A stretch of 6,788 bases of DNA from NCBI GenBank assembly GCA_003525885.1, contig DQIG01000113.1, forward strand, positions 901 through 7,688, written 5' to 3'. Within the stretch, counting starts at the first letter, position 1. Each line of letters opens with the position of its first letter. Source of the stretch: Stenotrophomonas sp. (lineage in GTDB: Bacteria > Pseudomonadota > Gammaproteobacteria > Xanthomonadales > Xanthomonadaceae). The position numbers were made by a program, and so were the translations under genes. Shown piece after piece: positions 1 to 4,960 of the stretch. The notes under the pieces are model-generated. The model was not told where the DNA came from. It was given only the letters and a program-made list of their open reading frames with translations, and searched no databases.

Positions 1-625
1 TCTCGGCGATGTTGGTGGCGTGGTCGCCCACGCGCTCCAGGTTCTTGGCCATGAACAGCAGATGCGTGCACGGGGTGATGTTGCGCGGGTCTTCCATCAT
101 GTAGGTCAGCAGCTCGCGGAACAGCGCGGTGTACTGCGCGTCCAGGCGGGCGTCGTCCTCGCGCAGTTCCAGTGCGGCATCGGCGTCGTTGTCGCGGTAG
201 GCGGCGATGGCACGGCGCACCTGCTGCGCGGCCAGGCGGCCCAGCGCACGCAGGCCCTGGATCTGCGGCAGCGGCGGCACCTTGCCCAGCGCGATCGAGC
301 GCTTGGCCACGTTCGCTGCATAGTCGCCGATGCGTTCGATGTCGGCCGGGATGCGCAGGCCCGCCAGGATCTCGCGCAGGTCGCGCGCCATCGGGCCACG
401 CAGCGCCAGGCGCATCACGTCGTGGCTGATCTGCTGCTCAAGCGCATCGATCGCTTCGTCGTTGGCGATGATGCGATGGGCGGCGTTCTCGTCGCGCTTC
501 TCGATCACGTCCATCGCGGCTTCGAGCTGGGCGACAGCCATTTCGCCCATGCGCACGATTTCGGCCACCAGGCGCTGCTGCTCTTCGTCGTAGCTCTTGA
601 CGATGTGGTCGTTGGGAAGATTCAT
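1..625 (-). CDS. phoU: PhoU, phosphate signalling/transport regulator (C-terminus cut by window edge)
   Basis: PhoU is a cytoplasmic all-helical protein made of two similar three-helix bundles. It couples the state of the PstSCAB transporter to the sensor kinase PhoR, keeping the Pho regulon off when phosphate is plentiful. The reading frame begins MNLPNDHIVKSYDEEQ at an ATG (complement of 623-625), and 208 codons are visible before the left edge. Family members are about 235-240 residues, so roughly 30 are missing. Diagnostic PhoU motifs occur twice: RIPADIERIGDYAANVAKR in the first bundle (about residues 93-111) and LERVGDHATNIAE in the second, at the very edge. These E/D-rich helices bind metal clusters in characterised PhoU proteins. 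It is the last visible gene of the leftward pst operon, 65 bases after pstB, and a REP-like palindrome lies between them. The ribosome site is weak (GGA about 11 bases before ATG). Identity is firm from motifs and context. Confidence 0.96.
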   Translation of the reverse strand, partial: MNLPNDHIVKSYDEEQQRLVAEIVRMGEMAVAQLEAAMDVIEKRDENAAHRIIANDEAIDALEQQISHDVMRLALRGPMARDLREILAGLRIPADIERIGDYAANVAKRSIALGKVPPLPQIQGLRALGRLAAQQVRRAIAAYRDNDADAALELREDDARLDAQYTALFRELLTYMMEDPRNITPCTHLLFMAKNLERVGDHATNIAE

Positions 626-639
626 GGTCTGCAATCCGG

Positions 640-662
640 GTAGAGCCAGGCCATGCCTGGCT
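640..662 (+). repeat. SMAG-like REP palindrome (GTAG-headed) between pstB and phoU
   Basis: A GTAG tetranucleotide at 640-643 is followed directly by a perfect 8-base stem, AGCCAGGC (644-651) and GCCTGGCT (655-662), around a 3-base loop. GTAG plus a short GC-rich hairpin is the format of the SMAG family of REP elements described in Stenotrophomonas maltophilia, which are mobilised by REP-associated tyrosine transposases. It fills much of the 65-base pstB-phoU gap. In the transcript it would fold into a hairpin without a following U-run, so it may affect mRNA stability or processing rather than terminate transcription. The fold is seen directly; membership in the family is recalled format, not a search result. 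Confidence 0.72.
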
Positions 663-690
663 GGGACATATGGCGAAGGAACCGCGTCGA

Positions 691-1548
691 TCAGCCGAAG
701 CGACCGGTGATGTAGTCCTCGGTCTGCCGCTGCGACGGCTGCGAGAAGATCACTTCGGTGCGGTCGTGCTCGATCAGGTCGCCCAGGTACATGAAGGCGG
801 TGTAGTCGGACACGCGCGCGGCCTGCTGCATGTTGTGGGTGACGATCACGATCGTGTACTCGTGCTTGAGCTCTTCCACCAACTGCTCGATGCGGCTGGT
901 CGAGATCGGATCCAGCGCCGAGGTCGGCTCGTCCAGCAGCAGCACCGACGGGCGCAGGGCCACGGCACGGGCGATGCACAGGCGCTGCTGCTGGCCACCG
1001 GACAGGCCCAGTGCGCTCTGCCCCAGCTTGTCCTTCACTTCATCCCACAGCGCACCCTGGCGCAGCGCCTGCTCGACGCGGTCGGCCATGTCGGCCTTGC
1101 TCAGCTTCTCGTGGTGGCGGATGCCGTAGGCCACGTTCTCGAAGATGGTCATCGGGAACGGCACCGGCTTCTGGAACACCATGCCGACCTTGCTGCGCAG
1201 GCGGTTCATCGGGTACTTCGGCGACAGGATGTTCTCGCCGTCCAGCAGCACTTCACCGCGCGCTTCCAGCTTCGGGTACAGCGCGTAGATGCGGTTGAAG
1301 ATGCGCAGCAGGGTCGACTTGCCGCAACCGGAGGGACCGATCAGCGCGGTCACGCGCTTTTCCGGAATCTCCAGGTTGATGCCCTTCAGGGCGTGGAACT
1401 TGTCGTAGTAGAAGTCCAGTCCACGCGCAGCCAGCTTCACCGGCGACGGCGTGTGCAGGCTCTCGTGCGAGGACGGCACGGCGATGCGCTGCATCGGCAC
1501 GGCGTTGGAAAGGTCGTTCATGGCGTTATCCACGGAAAGGTCAGTCAT
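691..1548 (-). CDS. pstB: PstB, phosphate ABC transporter ATP-binding protein
   Basis: PstB is the cytoplasmic ATPase that powers phosphate import through PstC-PstA (Pst, ABC type). With the ATG at 1548 it has 285 residues. All nucleotide-binding elements are intact: Walker A GPSGCGKST (71-79), Q-loop VFQKP (124-128), signature LSGGQQQR (182-189), Walker B VLLLDEP (202-208), D-loop SALD (210-213) and H-loop TH (237-238). The N-terminal ~38 residues before the ABC fold are variable and non-catalytic. This start overlaps the end of pstA by 8 bases (ATGACTGA), which suggests translational coupling; neither it nor the alternative ATG at 1521 (276 residues) has a good Shine-Dalgarno. The two starts lie in an imperfect 27-base repeat giving MTDLS and MNDLS. 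An upstream in-frame Met at 1656 would place 36 Cys/Trp/Pro-rich residues inside pstA coding sequence and was rejected. Function is certain; the start is not. Confidence 0.97.
   Translation of the reverse strand: MTDLSVDNAMNDLSNAVPMQRIAVPSSHESLHTPSPVKLAARGLDFYYDKFHALKGINLEIPEKRVTALIGPSGCGKSTLLRIFNRIYALYPKLEARGEVLLDGENILSPKYPMNRLRSKVGMVFQKPVPFPMTIFENVAYGIRHHEKLSKADMADRVEQALRQGALWDEVKDKLGQSALGLSGGQQQRLCIARAVALRPSVLLLDEPTSALDPISTSRIEQLVEELKHEYTIVIVTHNMQQAARVSDYTAFMYLGDLIEHDRTEVIFSQPSQRQTEDYITGRFG
1507..1548 (-). repeat. Imperfect duplication of the pstB start region
   Basis: Read on the minus strand, the 15 bases from each candidate pstB ATG (1548 and 1521, 27 bases apart) match at 13 of 15 positions: ATGACTGACCTTTCC versus ATGAACGACCTTTCC. 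Both encode M-(T/N)-D-L-S. The repeat keeps frame, so the protein reads through both copies. It may be a small tandem duplication that created a second start codon, or chance similarity. Confidence 0.5.
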
Positions 1549-2404
1549 GGGAGATACGGTTGCGCAGCAGGATGCCGCGTGCGGCAAGGCTGACCAGCAA
1601 CACGAAGACAGTGAGCACCAGGGCACCGGCCCAGGCCAGCACCTGCCAGGATTCATACGGGCTGCCGGCGAACTGGTTCATCACCACCGGCACCGAGGCC
1701 ATCGGCTGGAAGATGTTGTTGTTCCAGTACTGGTTGCCGAAGGCGGTGAACAGCAGCGGTGCGGTCTCGCCGGAGATGCGGGCCAGCGCCAGCAGGATGC
1801 CGGTGATGATGCCGGCCGAGGCACTGCGGTACAGCACCTGCACGATCACCTTCCACTGCGGGATGCCAAGCGACAGCGCCGCTTCGCGCATCTGCGAGGG
1901 CACCAGGCGCAGCATCTCGTCGGTGGTGCGCACCACCACCGGCAGCACGATGAAGGCCAGCGACAGGGCACCGGCGAATGCCGAGAAGTTGCCGCCGGTC
2001 TGCATCACGTACAGGGTGTAGACGAACAGGCCGAGCACGATCGACGGTGCCGACAGCAGGATGTCGTTGACGAAGCGGACCACGGTGCCGGCCTTGCGGG
2101 CGTTGCCGTACTCGGCCAACCAGGTACCGGCCAGCACGCCCAGCGGGGTGCCGATGCCGATCGCCAGCGCACACATCACCGCGCTGCCGAAGAAGGCGTT
2201 GGCCAGGCCGCCTTCCTGCATCGGCGGCGGTGTCATCTTGGTGAACAGGTCCAGGTTGATGCCGGCCAGGCCCTTGGAGGCCAGGGTGAACAGGATCCAG
2301 CCCAGGAAGAACAGGCCGAACAGCGCGGTGGCGCAGGACAGCGCGATGGCGATGACGTTGCCGATGCGGCGGCGCAGGTACAGGGAGTCAGCGGTGCTGG
2401 ACAT
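1541..2404 (-). CDS. pstA: PstA, phosphate ABC transporter permease
   Basis: PstA is one of the two inner-membrane channel subunits of the Pst high-affinity phosphate importer and pairs with PstC. It has 287 residues, normal for the family. About six hydrophobic segments are visible, near residues 16-41, 69-95, 113-135, 142-160, 195-222 and 255-278. The cytoplasmic EAA coupling loop, which docks onto PstB, begins REAALSLGIPQWKV (173-186), followed by the conserved ARISGETAPLL (208-218). The ATG at 2404 shares one base with the pstC stop (TGATG arrangement), and a strong AGGAGG (2412-2417) sits 7 bases upstream, inside the pstC end, which settles the start. The 3' end overlaps pstB by 8 bases if pstB begins at 1548. 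Tight packing implies co-translation of the C-A-B components. Confidence 0.97.
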   Translation of the reverse strand: MSSTADSLYLRRRIGNVIAIALSCATALFGLFFLGWILFTLASKGLAGINLDLFTKMTPPPMQEGGLANAFFGSAVMCALAIGIGTPLGVLAGTWLAEYGNARKAGTVVRFVNDILLSAPSIVLGLFVYTLYVMQTGGNFSAFAGALSLAFIVLPVVVRTTDEMLRLVPSQMREAALSLGIPQWKVIVQVLYRSASAGIITGILLALARISGETAPLLFTAFGNQYWNNNIFQPMASVPVVMNQFAGSPYESWQVLAWAGALVLTVFVLLVSLAARGILLRNRISHD

Positions 2405-3372
2405 CAGTTGCCCTCCTTGCGGGACAGGCGCATCAGCATCAGGCGGGCGATGGCGAGCACCACGAAGGTGACGATGAAGAGGACGAAGCCGAGCAGCAGC
2501 AGGGCCGAACGGTAGGTTTCAGTGGCTTCGCCGAAATCGTTGGCGATCAGCGCGGCGATGGTGGTGCCCGGTTCCAGCAGCGACGGCGACAGGCGCACGC
2601 TGTTGCCGATCACGAAGGCCACCGCCATCGTCTCGCCCAGGGCGCGGCCGAGGCCGAGGAAGATGCCGCCGATCACCGCCGAACGGGTGTAGGGCAGCAC
2701 GATGTCCCAGCTCACTTCCCACTTGGTGGAGCCCAGCGCGTAGGCCGATTCCTTCAGGCGGGTCGGCACGGTCAGAAACACTTCGCGCATCACCGAGGAG
2801 ATGAACGGAATGACCATGATGGCCAGCACGAAACCGGCGGTGAGCATGCCGATGCCCAGCGGCGGGCCCTGGAACATCGGGCCGATGATCGGCCATTCGC
2901 CCAGGGTTTCGTTGAGGAACGGGGTGACGTACTCGGTCATCACCGGCACCAGCACGAACAGGCCCCACATGCCGTAGATGATCGAGGGAATGCCGGCCAG
3001 CAGTTCGATGGCGGTACCGACCGGGCCACGCAGCCAGCGCGGCGCGACTTCGGTGAGGAAGAAGGCGATGCCGAAGCTGACCGGCACGGCGATGACCATC
3101 GCGATGGCGGCGGTGACCAGGGTGCCGTAGATGGGGGCGAGGGCACCGAACTTGTTTTCGACCGGATTCCAGTCGGCGGAGAAGAAGAAGCTCAGGCCCT
3201 GCATCTGCAGGGCATGGCGGCCGCCCCACAGCATCGACAGCGCGGCGCAGGCCAGGGCGATCAGGACGAAGATGACGGTGCCGACCAGCACCCATCGGAA
3301 CAGTTTGTCGTTGCGGGCATCACGCGCATCACGCGTGGACGGGGCGGCTACAGGCTGGGCGATGGCATTCAT
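2404..3372 (-). CDS. pstC: PstC, phosphate ABC transporter permease
   Basis: PstC is the second inner-membrane channel subunit of the Pst transporter. It has 322 residues, close to family length. A soluble N-terminus with charged repeats (RDARDARND, 14-22) precedes TM1 (about 26-49). A periplasmic stretch (about 50-78) with a phenylalanine-rich SFFFSADWNP (61-70), typical of PstC, follows. Further membrane segments lie near 80-107, 120-147, 174-196, 230-258 and 286-312. The EAA loop is KESAYALGSTKWEV (207-220) and is followed by GRALGETMAV (242-251), a conserved PstC signature. The ATG at 3372 is the only reasonable Met for the N-terminus, but no clear Shine-Dalgarno precedes it (upstream bases are C-rich), so its translation may be modest compared with pstS. 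It follows pstS by 82 bases containing a strong hairpin and ends one base into pstA. Confidence 0.97.
   Translation of the reverse strand: MNAIAQPVAAPSTRDARDARNDKLFRWVLVGTVIFVLIALACAALSMLWGGRHALQMQGLSFFFSADWNPVENKFGALAPIYGTLVTAAIAMVIAVPVSFGIAFFLTEVAPRWLRGPVGTAIELLAGIPSIIYGMWGLFVLVPVMTEYVTPFLNETLGEWPIIGPMFQGPPLGIGMLTAGFVLAIMVIPFISSVMREVFLTVPTRLKESAYALGSTKWEVSWDIVLPYTRSAVIGGIFLGLGRALGETMAVAFVIGNSVRLSPSLLEPGTTIAALIANDFGEATETYRSALLLLGFVLFIVTFVVLAIARLMLMRLSRKEGN
2412..2417 (-). promoter_or_regulatory. Ribosome binding site of pstA
   Basis: On the minus strand AGGAGG lies 7 bases before the pstA ATG and inside the last codons of pstC. It is the strongest Shine-Dalgarno in the pst operon and fixes the pstA start at 2404. 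Confidence 0.85.
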
Positions 3373-3420
3373 GGGGACGGCAGGGCCAGGAAGGGGCGGG
3401 GCGGCACGGCGTGGAAGCGG

Positions 3421-3445
3421 CGGTGCCCGCGCGGGGCGGGCACCG
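3421..3445 (-). promoter_or_regulatory. Strong GC hairpin between pstS and pstC
   Basis: A perfect 10-base stem, CGGTGCCCGC (3421-3430) and GCGGGCACCG (3436-3445), encloses a 5-base loop. It begins 9 bases after the pstS stop codon in the transcript. No U-run follows on the minus strand, so it is not a standard intrinsic terminator. Its position between an abundant binding protein and the low-abundance membrane and ATPase subunits suggests a 3'-end stabiliser or partial attenuator that keeps PstS above PstCAB. The structure is seen; the role is inferred from common practice in ABC binding-protein operons. Confidence 0.7.
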
Positions 3446-3454
3446 TCATGTCCG

Positions 3455-4471
3455 TCACTTCAGGTCGGTCGCCCAGTAGGCCTCGATCTGCTTGACCAGT
3501 TCGGCCGGCAACGGCACGTAGTGCAATTCGTTGGCCTGGGCCTGACCGTTCTCGAAGGCCCACTTGAAGAAGGCCAGAGTGTCCTGGTTGCGCTTGGCAT
3601 CCTTCGGCTTCTTCTGCATCAGCATGAAGTTGGTGGCGGTGATCGGCCACGCCTGCTCGCCCGGTGCATTGGTGATGACCAGGTTGAAGTCCTTGGCGCT
3701 GGCCCAGTCGGCGCTGGCGGCCGCAGCGGCGAAGGTTTCCGCGCTCGGCTCGACCCAGTTGCCGGCTGCGTTCTGCATGGCGGTGTACGGCATGCCGTTC
3801 TGCAGTGCATAGGCCAGTTCGACGTAACCGATCGAGCCCTTGATCTGCTTCACGTACGAAGCGACGCCTTCATTGCCCTTGCCACCGACGCCGTCCGGCC
3901 ACTGCACCGAGGTGCCTTCGCCAACCTTGCTCTTCCACTCCGGGCTGACCTTGGACAGGTAGTTGGAGAAGTTGAAGGTGGTGCCCGAACCGTCCGAACG
4001 GTGGACCAGGGTGATCTTGCCGTCCGGCAGCTTCACGCCCGGGTTGGCGGCGACGATGGCCGGGTCGTTCCAGGTCTTGACCTTGCCCAGGAAGATGTCG
4101 GCCAGCAGGGCGCCGCTCAGGCGCAGCTTGCCGCCTTCCAGGCCTTCGATGTTGACCACCGGCACCACGCCGCCGATGGCGGACGGGAACTGGGCCAGGC
4201 CGGCCTGGGCCAACTCTTCGCTGCTCAGCGGCTTGTCGGAGGAACCGAAGTCGACGGTGCCGGCCTTGATCTGGGCGATGCCGCCGCCGGAACCGATCGA
4301 CTGGTAGTTGACCTTGTTGCTGGTGGCAGCGTTGTAGTCGGCCGACCACTTCGACATCACCGGGTAGATGAACGAGGCGCCCGCGCCGGTGATTTCAGCG
4401 GCGTTGGCGGCGAACACGGACGACGCTGCGAAGACGGCAACGGCAACGCGCGACTTGAAGGCGTGGATCAC
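3455..4471 (-). CDS. pstS: PstS, periplasmic phosphate-binding protein
   Basis: PstS captures inorganic phosphate in the periplasm and delivers it to PstCAB. The chosen start is a GTG at 4471 with AGGAG 7 bases upstream, giving 338 residues. Residues 1-24 form a Sec signal peptide: Lys/Arg near residues 6-8, a hydrophobic core VAVAVFAASSVFA, and cleavage near ANA or NAA before EITGAGASF. Comparison with the phosphate contacts known in E. coli PstS gives a constant offset of 23: Thr10 becomes Ser33, and Phe11, Ser38, Asp56, Arg135, Ser139, Gly140 and Thr141 correspond to F34, S61, D79, R158, S162, G163 and T164. The motifs are GAGASF, GSGGG, SSDKP and HRSDGSGTT. Only the Thr-to-Ser change departs, and it is conservative. 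It is the first gene of the operon, preceded by tandem Pho boxes. A Met at 4567 would give 32 extra residues running through the promoter region and was rejected. Confidence 0.98.
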   Translation of the reverse strand: MIHAFKSRVAVAVFAASSVFAANAAEITGAGASFIYPVMSKWSADYNAATSNKVNYQSIGSGGGIAQIKAGTVDFGSSDKPLSSEELAQAGLAQFPSAIGGVVPVVNIEGLEGGKLRLSGALLADIFLGKVKTWNDPAIVAANPGVKLPDGKITLVHRSDGSGTTFNFSNYLSKVSPEWKSKVGEGTSVQWPDGVGGKGNEGVASYVKQIKGSIGYVELAYALQNGMPYTAMQNAAGNWVEPSAETFAAAAASADWASAKDFNLVITNAPGEQAWPITATNFMLMQKKPKDAKRNQDTLAFFKWAFENGQAQANELHYVPLPAELVKQIEAYWATDLK

Positions 4472-4478
4472 GGGGTGG

Positions 4479-4483
4479 CTCCT
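4479..4483 (-). promoter_or_regulatory. Ribosome binding site of pstS (selects a GTG start)
   Basis: AGGAG on the minus strand stands 7 bases before the GTG at 4471. Together with the signal peptide that starts exactly there, it decides for a GTG start rather than the in-frame ATG at 4567. Confidence 0.85.
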
Positions 4484-4520
4484 AGGTTGATTGGGATGCG
4501 GGGTTACCCGCCCGGCGCAC

Positions 4521-4526
4521 ATTCCA
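4521..4526 (-). promoter_or_regulatory. Putative -10 element of the pstS promoter
   Basis: TGGAAT on the minus strand (4 of 6 with TATAAT) begins exactly 10 bases after the last Pho-box unit. This is the spacing of known PhoB-activated promoters, where the Pho box replaces the -35. A transcript from here would have a 5' leader of about 43 bases. A shifted alternative, TATGGA (4523-4528), is also possible. Confidence 0.55.
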
Positions 4527-4536
4527 TAACGGTTCG

Positions 4537-4576
4537 ATGACAGCGCAGGGACCGTTGTATGACGCAACCGTTACAG
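4537..4576 (-). promoter_or_regulatory. Two tandem Pho boxes (PhoB binding sites) upstream of pstS
   Basis: On the minus strand, four 7-base units stand in exact 11-base phase: CTGTAAC (4570-4576), GCGTCAT (4559-4565), CGGTCCC (4548-4554) and CTGTCAT (4537-4543). The PhoB consensus unit is CTGTCAT; the promoter-proximal unit is perfect, two match at 5 of 7 and one is weak. Two units make one Pho box that binds a PhoB dimer, so this is a double box like that of E. coli pstS. It predicts strong induction of the pst operon by phosphate limitation. Confidence 0.83.
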
Positions 4577-4853
4577 CGCCGCCTGGCGCGCGTGCAGCGC
4601 GGGCCGTGAAGGTTTCGCGCAGCGGCTGGGGCGGTCGTGCGGGCACAAGGGAGGTGCGCCTGCACAGGTTGCGGCCACCTTGATGCCGCGTCATCCGCGC
4701 GAAACCAGATGGCGCGGACGAGCACTGCGCGCCAGCCCGGCGGCGTGTCGGTGCCGATACACCGCGCCATATGCCGCAAGGGATCGACAAGCATGTGGCT
4801 GCAAATGAGTCGTACGCATGACCGCACGAAGAAATCTGTGGTTGGTGCTCAAT
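4577..4853. other. Unassigned spacer between the two Pho-box clusters
   Basis: About 277 bases separate the pstS and oprP control sites. I see no open frame with a credible start and ribosome site, no tRNA, no convincing promoter and no tandem repeats. The only structure that stands out is a 10-base inverted repeat, listed separately. The stretch is longer than needed for two divergent PhoB promoters, so it could hold other regulator sites or a small RNA, but nothing in it shows this directly. Confidence 0.5.
4611..4706. repeat. Long-range 10-base inverted repeat in the divergent spacer
   Basis: GGTTTCGCGC (4611-4620) and its exact complement GCGCGAAACC (4697-4706) lie 76 bases apart. They could pair in RNA or DNA or be two half-sites for a looping regulator, but a match of this length in GC-rich DNA may also be chance. 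Confidence 0.35.
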
Positions 4854-4871
4854 CTGTCATTCGGCTGTCAT
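4854..4871 (+). promoter_or_regulatory. Pho box upstream of oprP
   Basis: Two perfect CTGTCAT units, at 4854-4860 and 4865-4871, are 11 bases apart, matching the PhoB direct-repeat geometry exactly. The oprP ATG lies 89 bases downstream. The -10 expected about 10 bases later (around 4882-4887, GAACGT) is poor, so the exact transcription start is unclear. It makes the porin gene a likely direct member of the Pho regulon, divergent from pstS. Confidence 0.88.
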
Positions 4872-4947
4872 GGTTTTAACGGAACGTTCGCAAAACGCTT
4901 GACCGGCCTGCCGGCGTGGCGTTCTGCCCAAGCCATTCCAACCCTCT

Positions 4948-4951
4948 GGAG
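4948..4951 (+). promoter_or_regulatory. Ribosome binding site of oprP
   Basis: GGAG (within TGGAGAAA) ends 9 bases before the ATG at 4961. It supports that start over an in-frame ATG at 4916, because the Sec signal peptide also begins at 4961. Confidence 0.7.
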
Positions 4952-4960
4952 AAATCCAAA

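Noticed and set aside
20..643. 207-codon plus-strand frame opposite phoU
   Set aside because: The minus strand carries an unmistakable PhoU with both repeat motifs; the plus frame has no family features.
1549..1656. Upstream extension of pstB to an in-frame Met at 1656
   Set aside because: The added 36 residues (Cys, Trp and Pro rich) overlap the transmembrane C-terminus of PstA in another frame and are not ABC ATPase sequence.
670..2515. Long plus-strand open frames (670-1593 and 1451-2515) opposite pstB and pstA
   Set aside because: They are His/Gln/Arg-rich shadows of genes with complete ABC-transporter motifs and have no ribosome sites of note.
3421..3445. pstS-pstC hairpin as an intrinsic terminator
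   Set aside because: No U-run follows on the transcribed strand, and full termination would silence pstCAB; attenuator or stabiliser is the better reading.
3131..4540. 469-codon open frame on the plus strand opposite pstS and the start of pstC
   Set aside because: It spans the pstS-pstC gap, the hairpin and the Pho boxes, has Arg/Gly/Ala-rich composition and no motif. It is explained by GC-biased third positions of the real genes.
4482..4879. Small open frames in the pstS-oprP spacer (80-107 codons)
   Set aside because: Compositions are Arg/Ala/Cys rich, none has a convincing ribosome site or domain, and several run through the Pho boxes.
4916..4960. Upstream in-frame ATG for the porin
   Set aside because: It adds 15 polar residues before a good Sec signal peptide, and the GGAG site fits the ATG at 4961.
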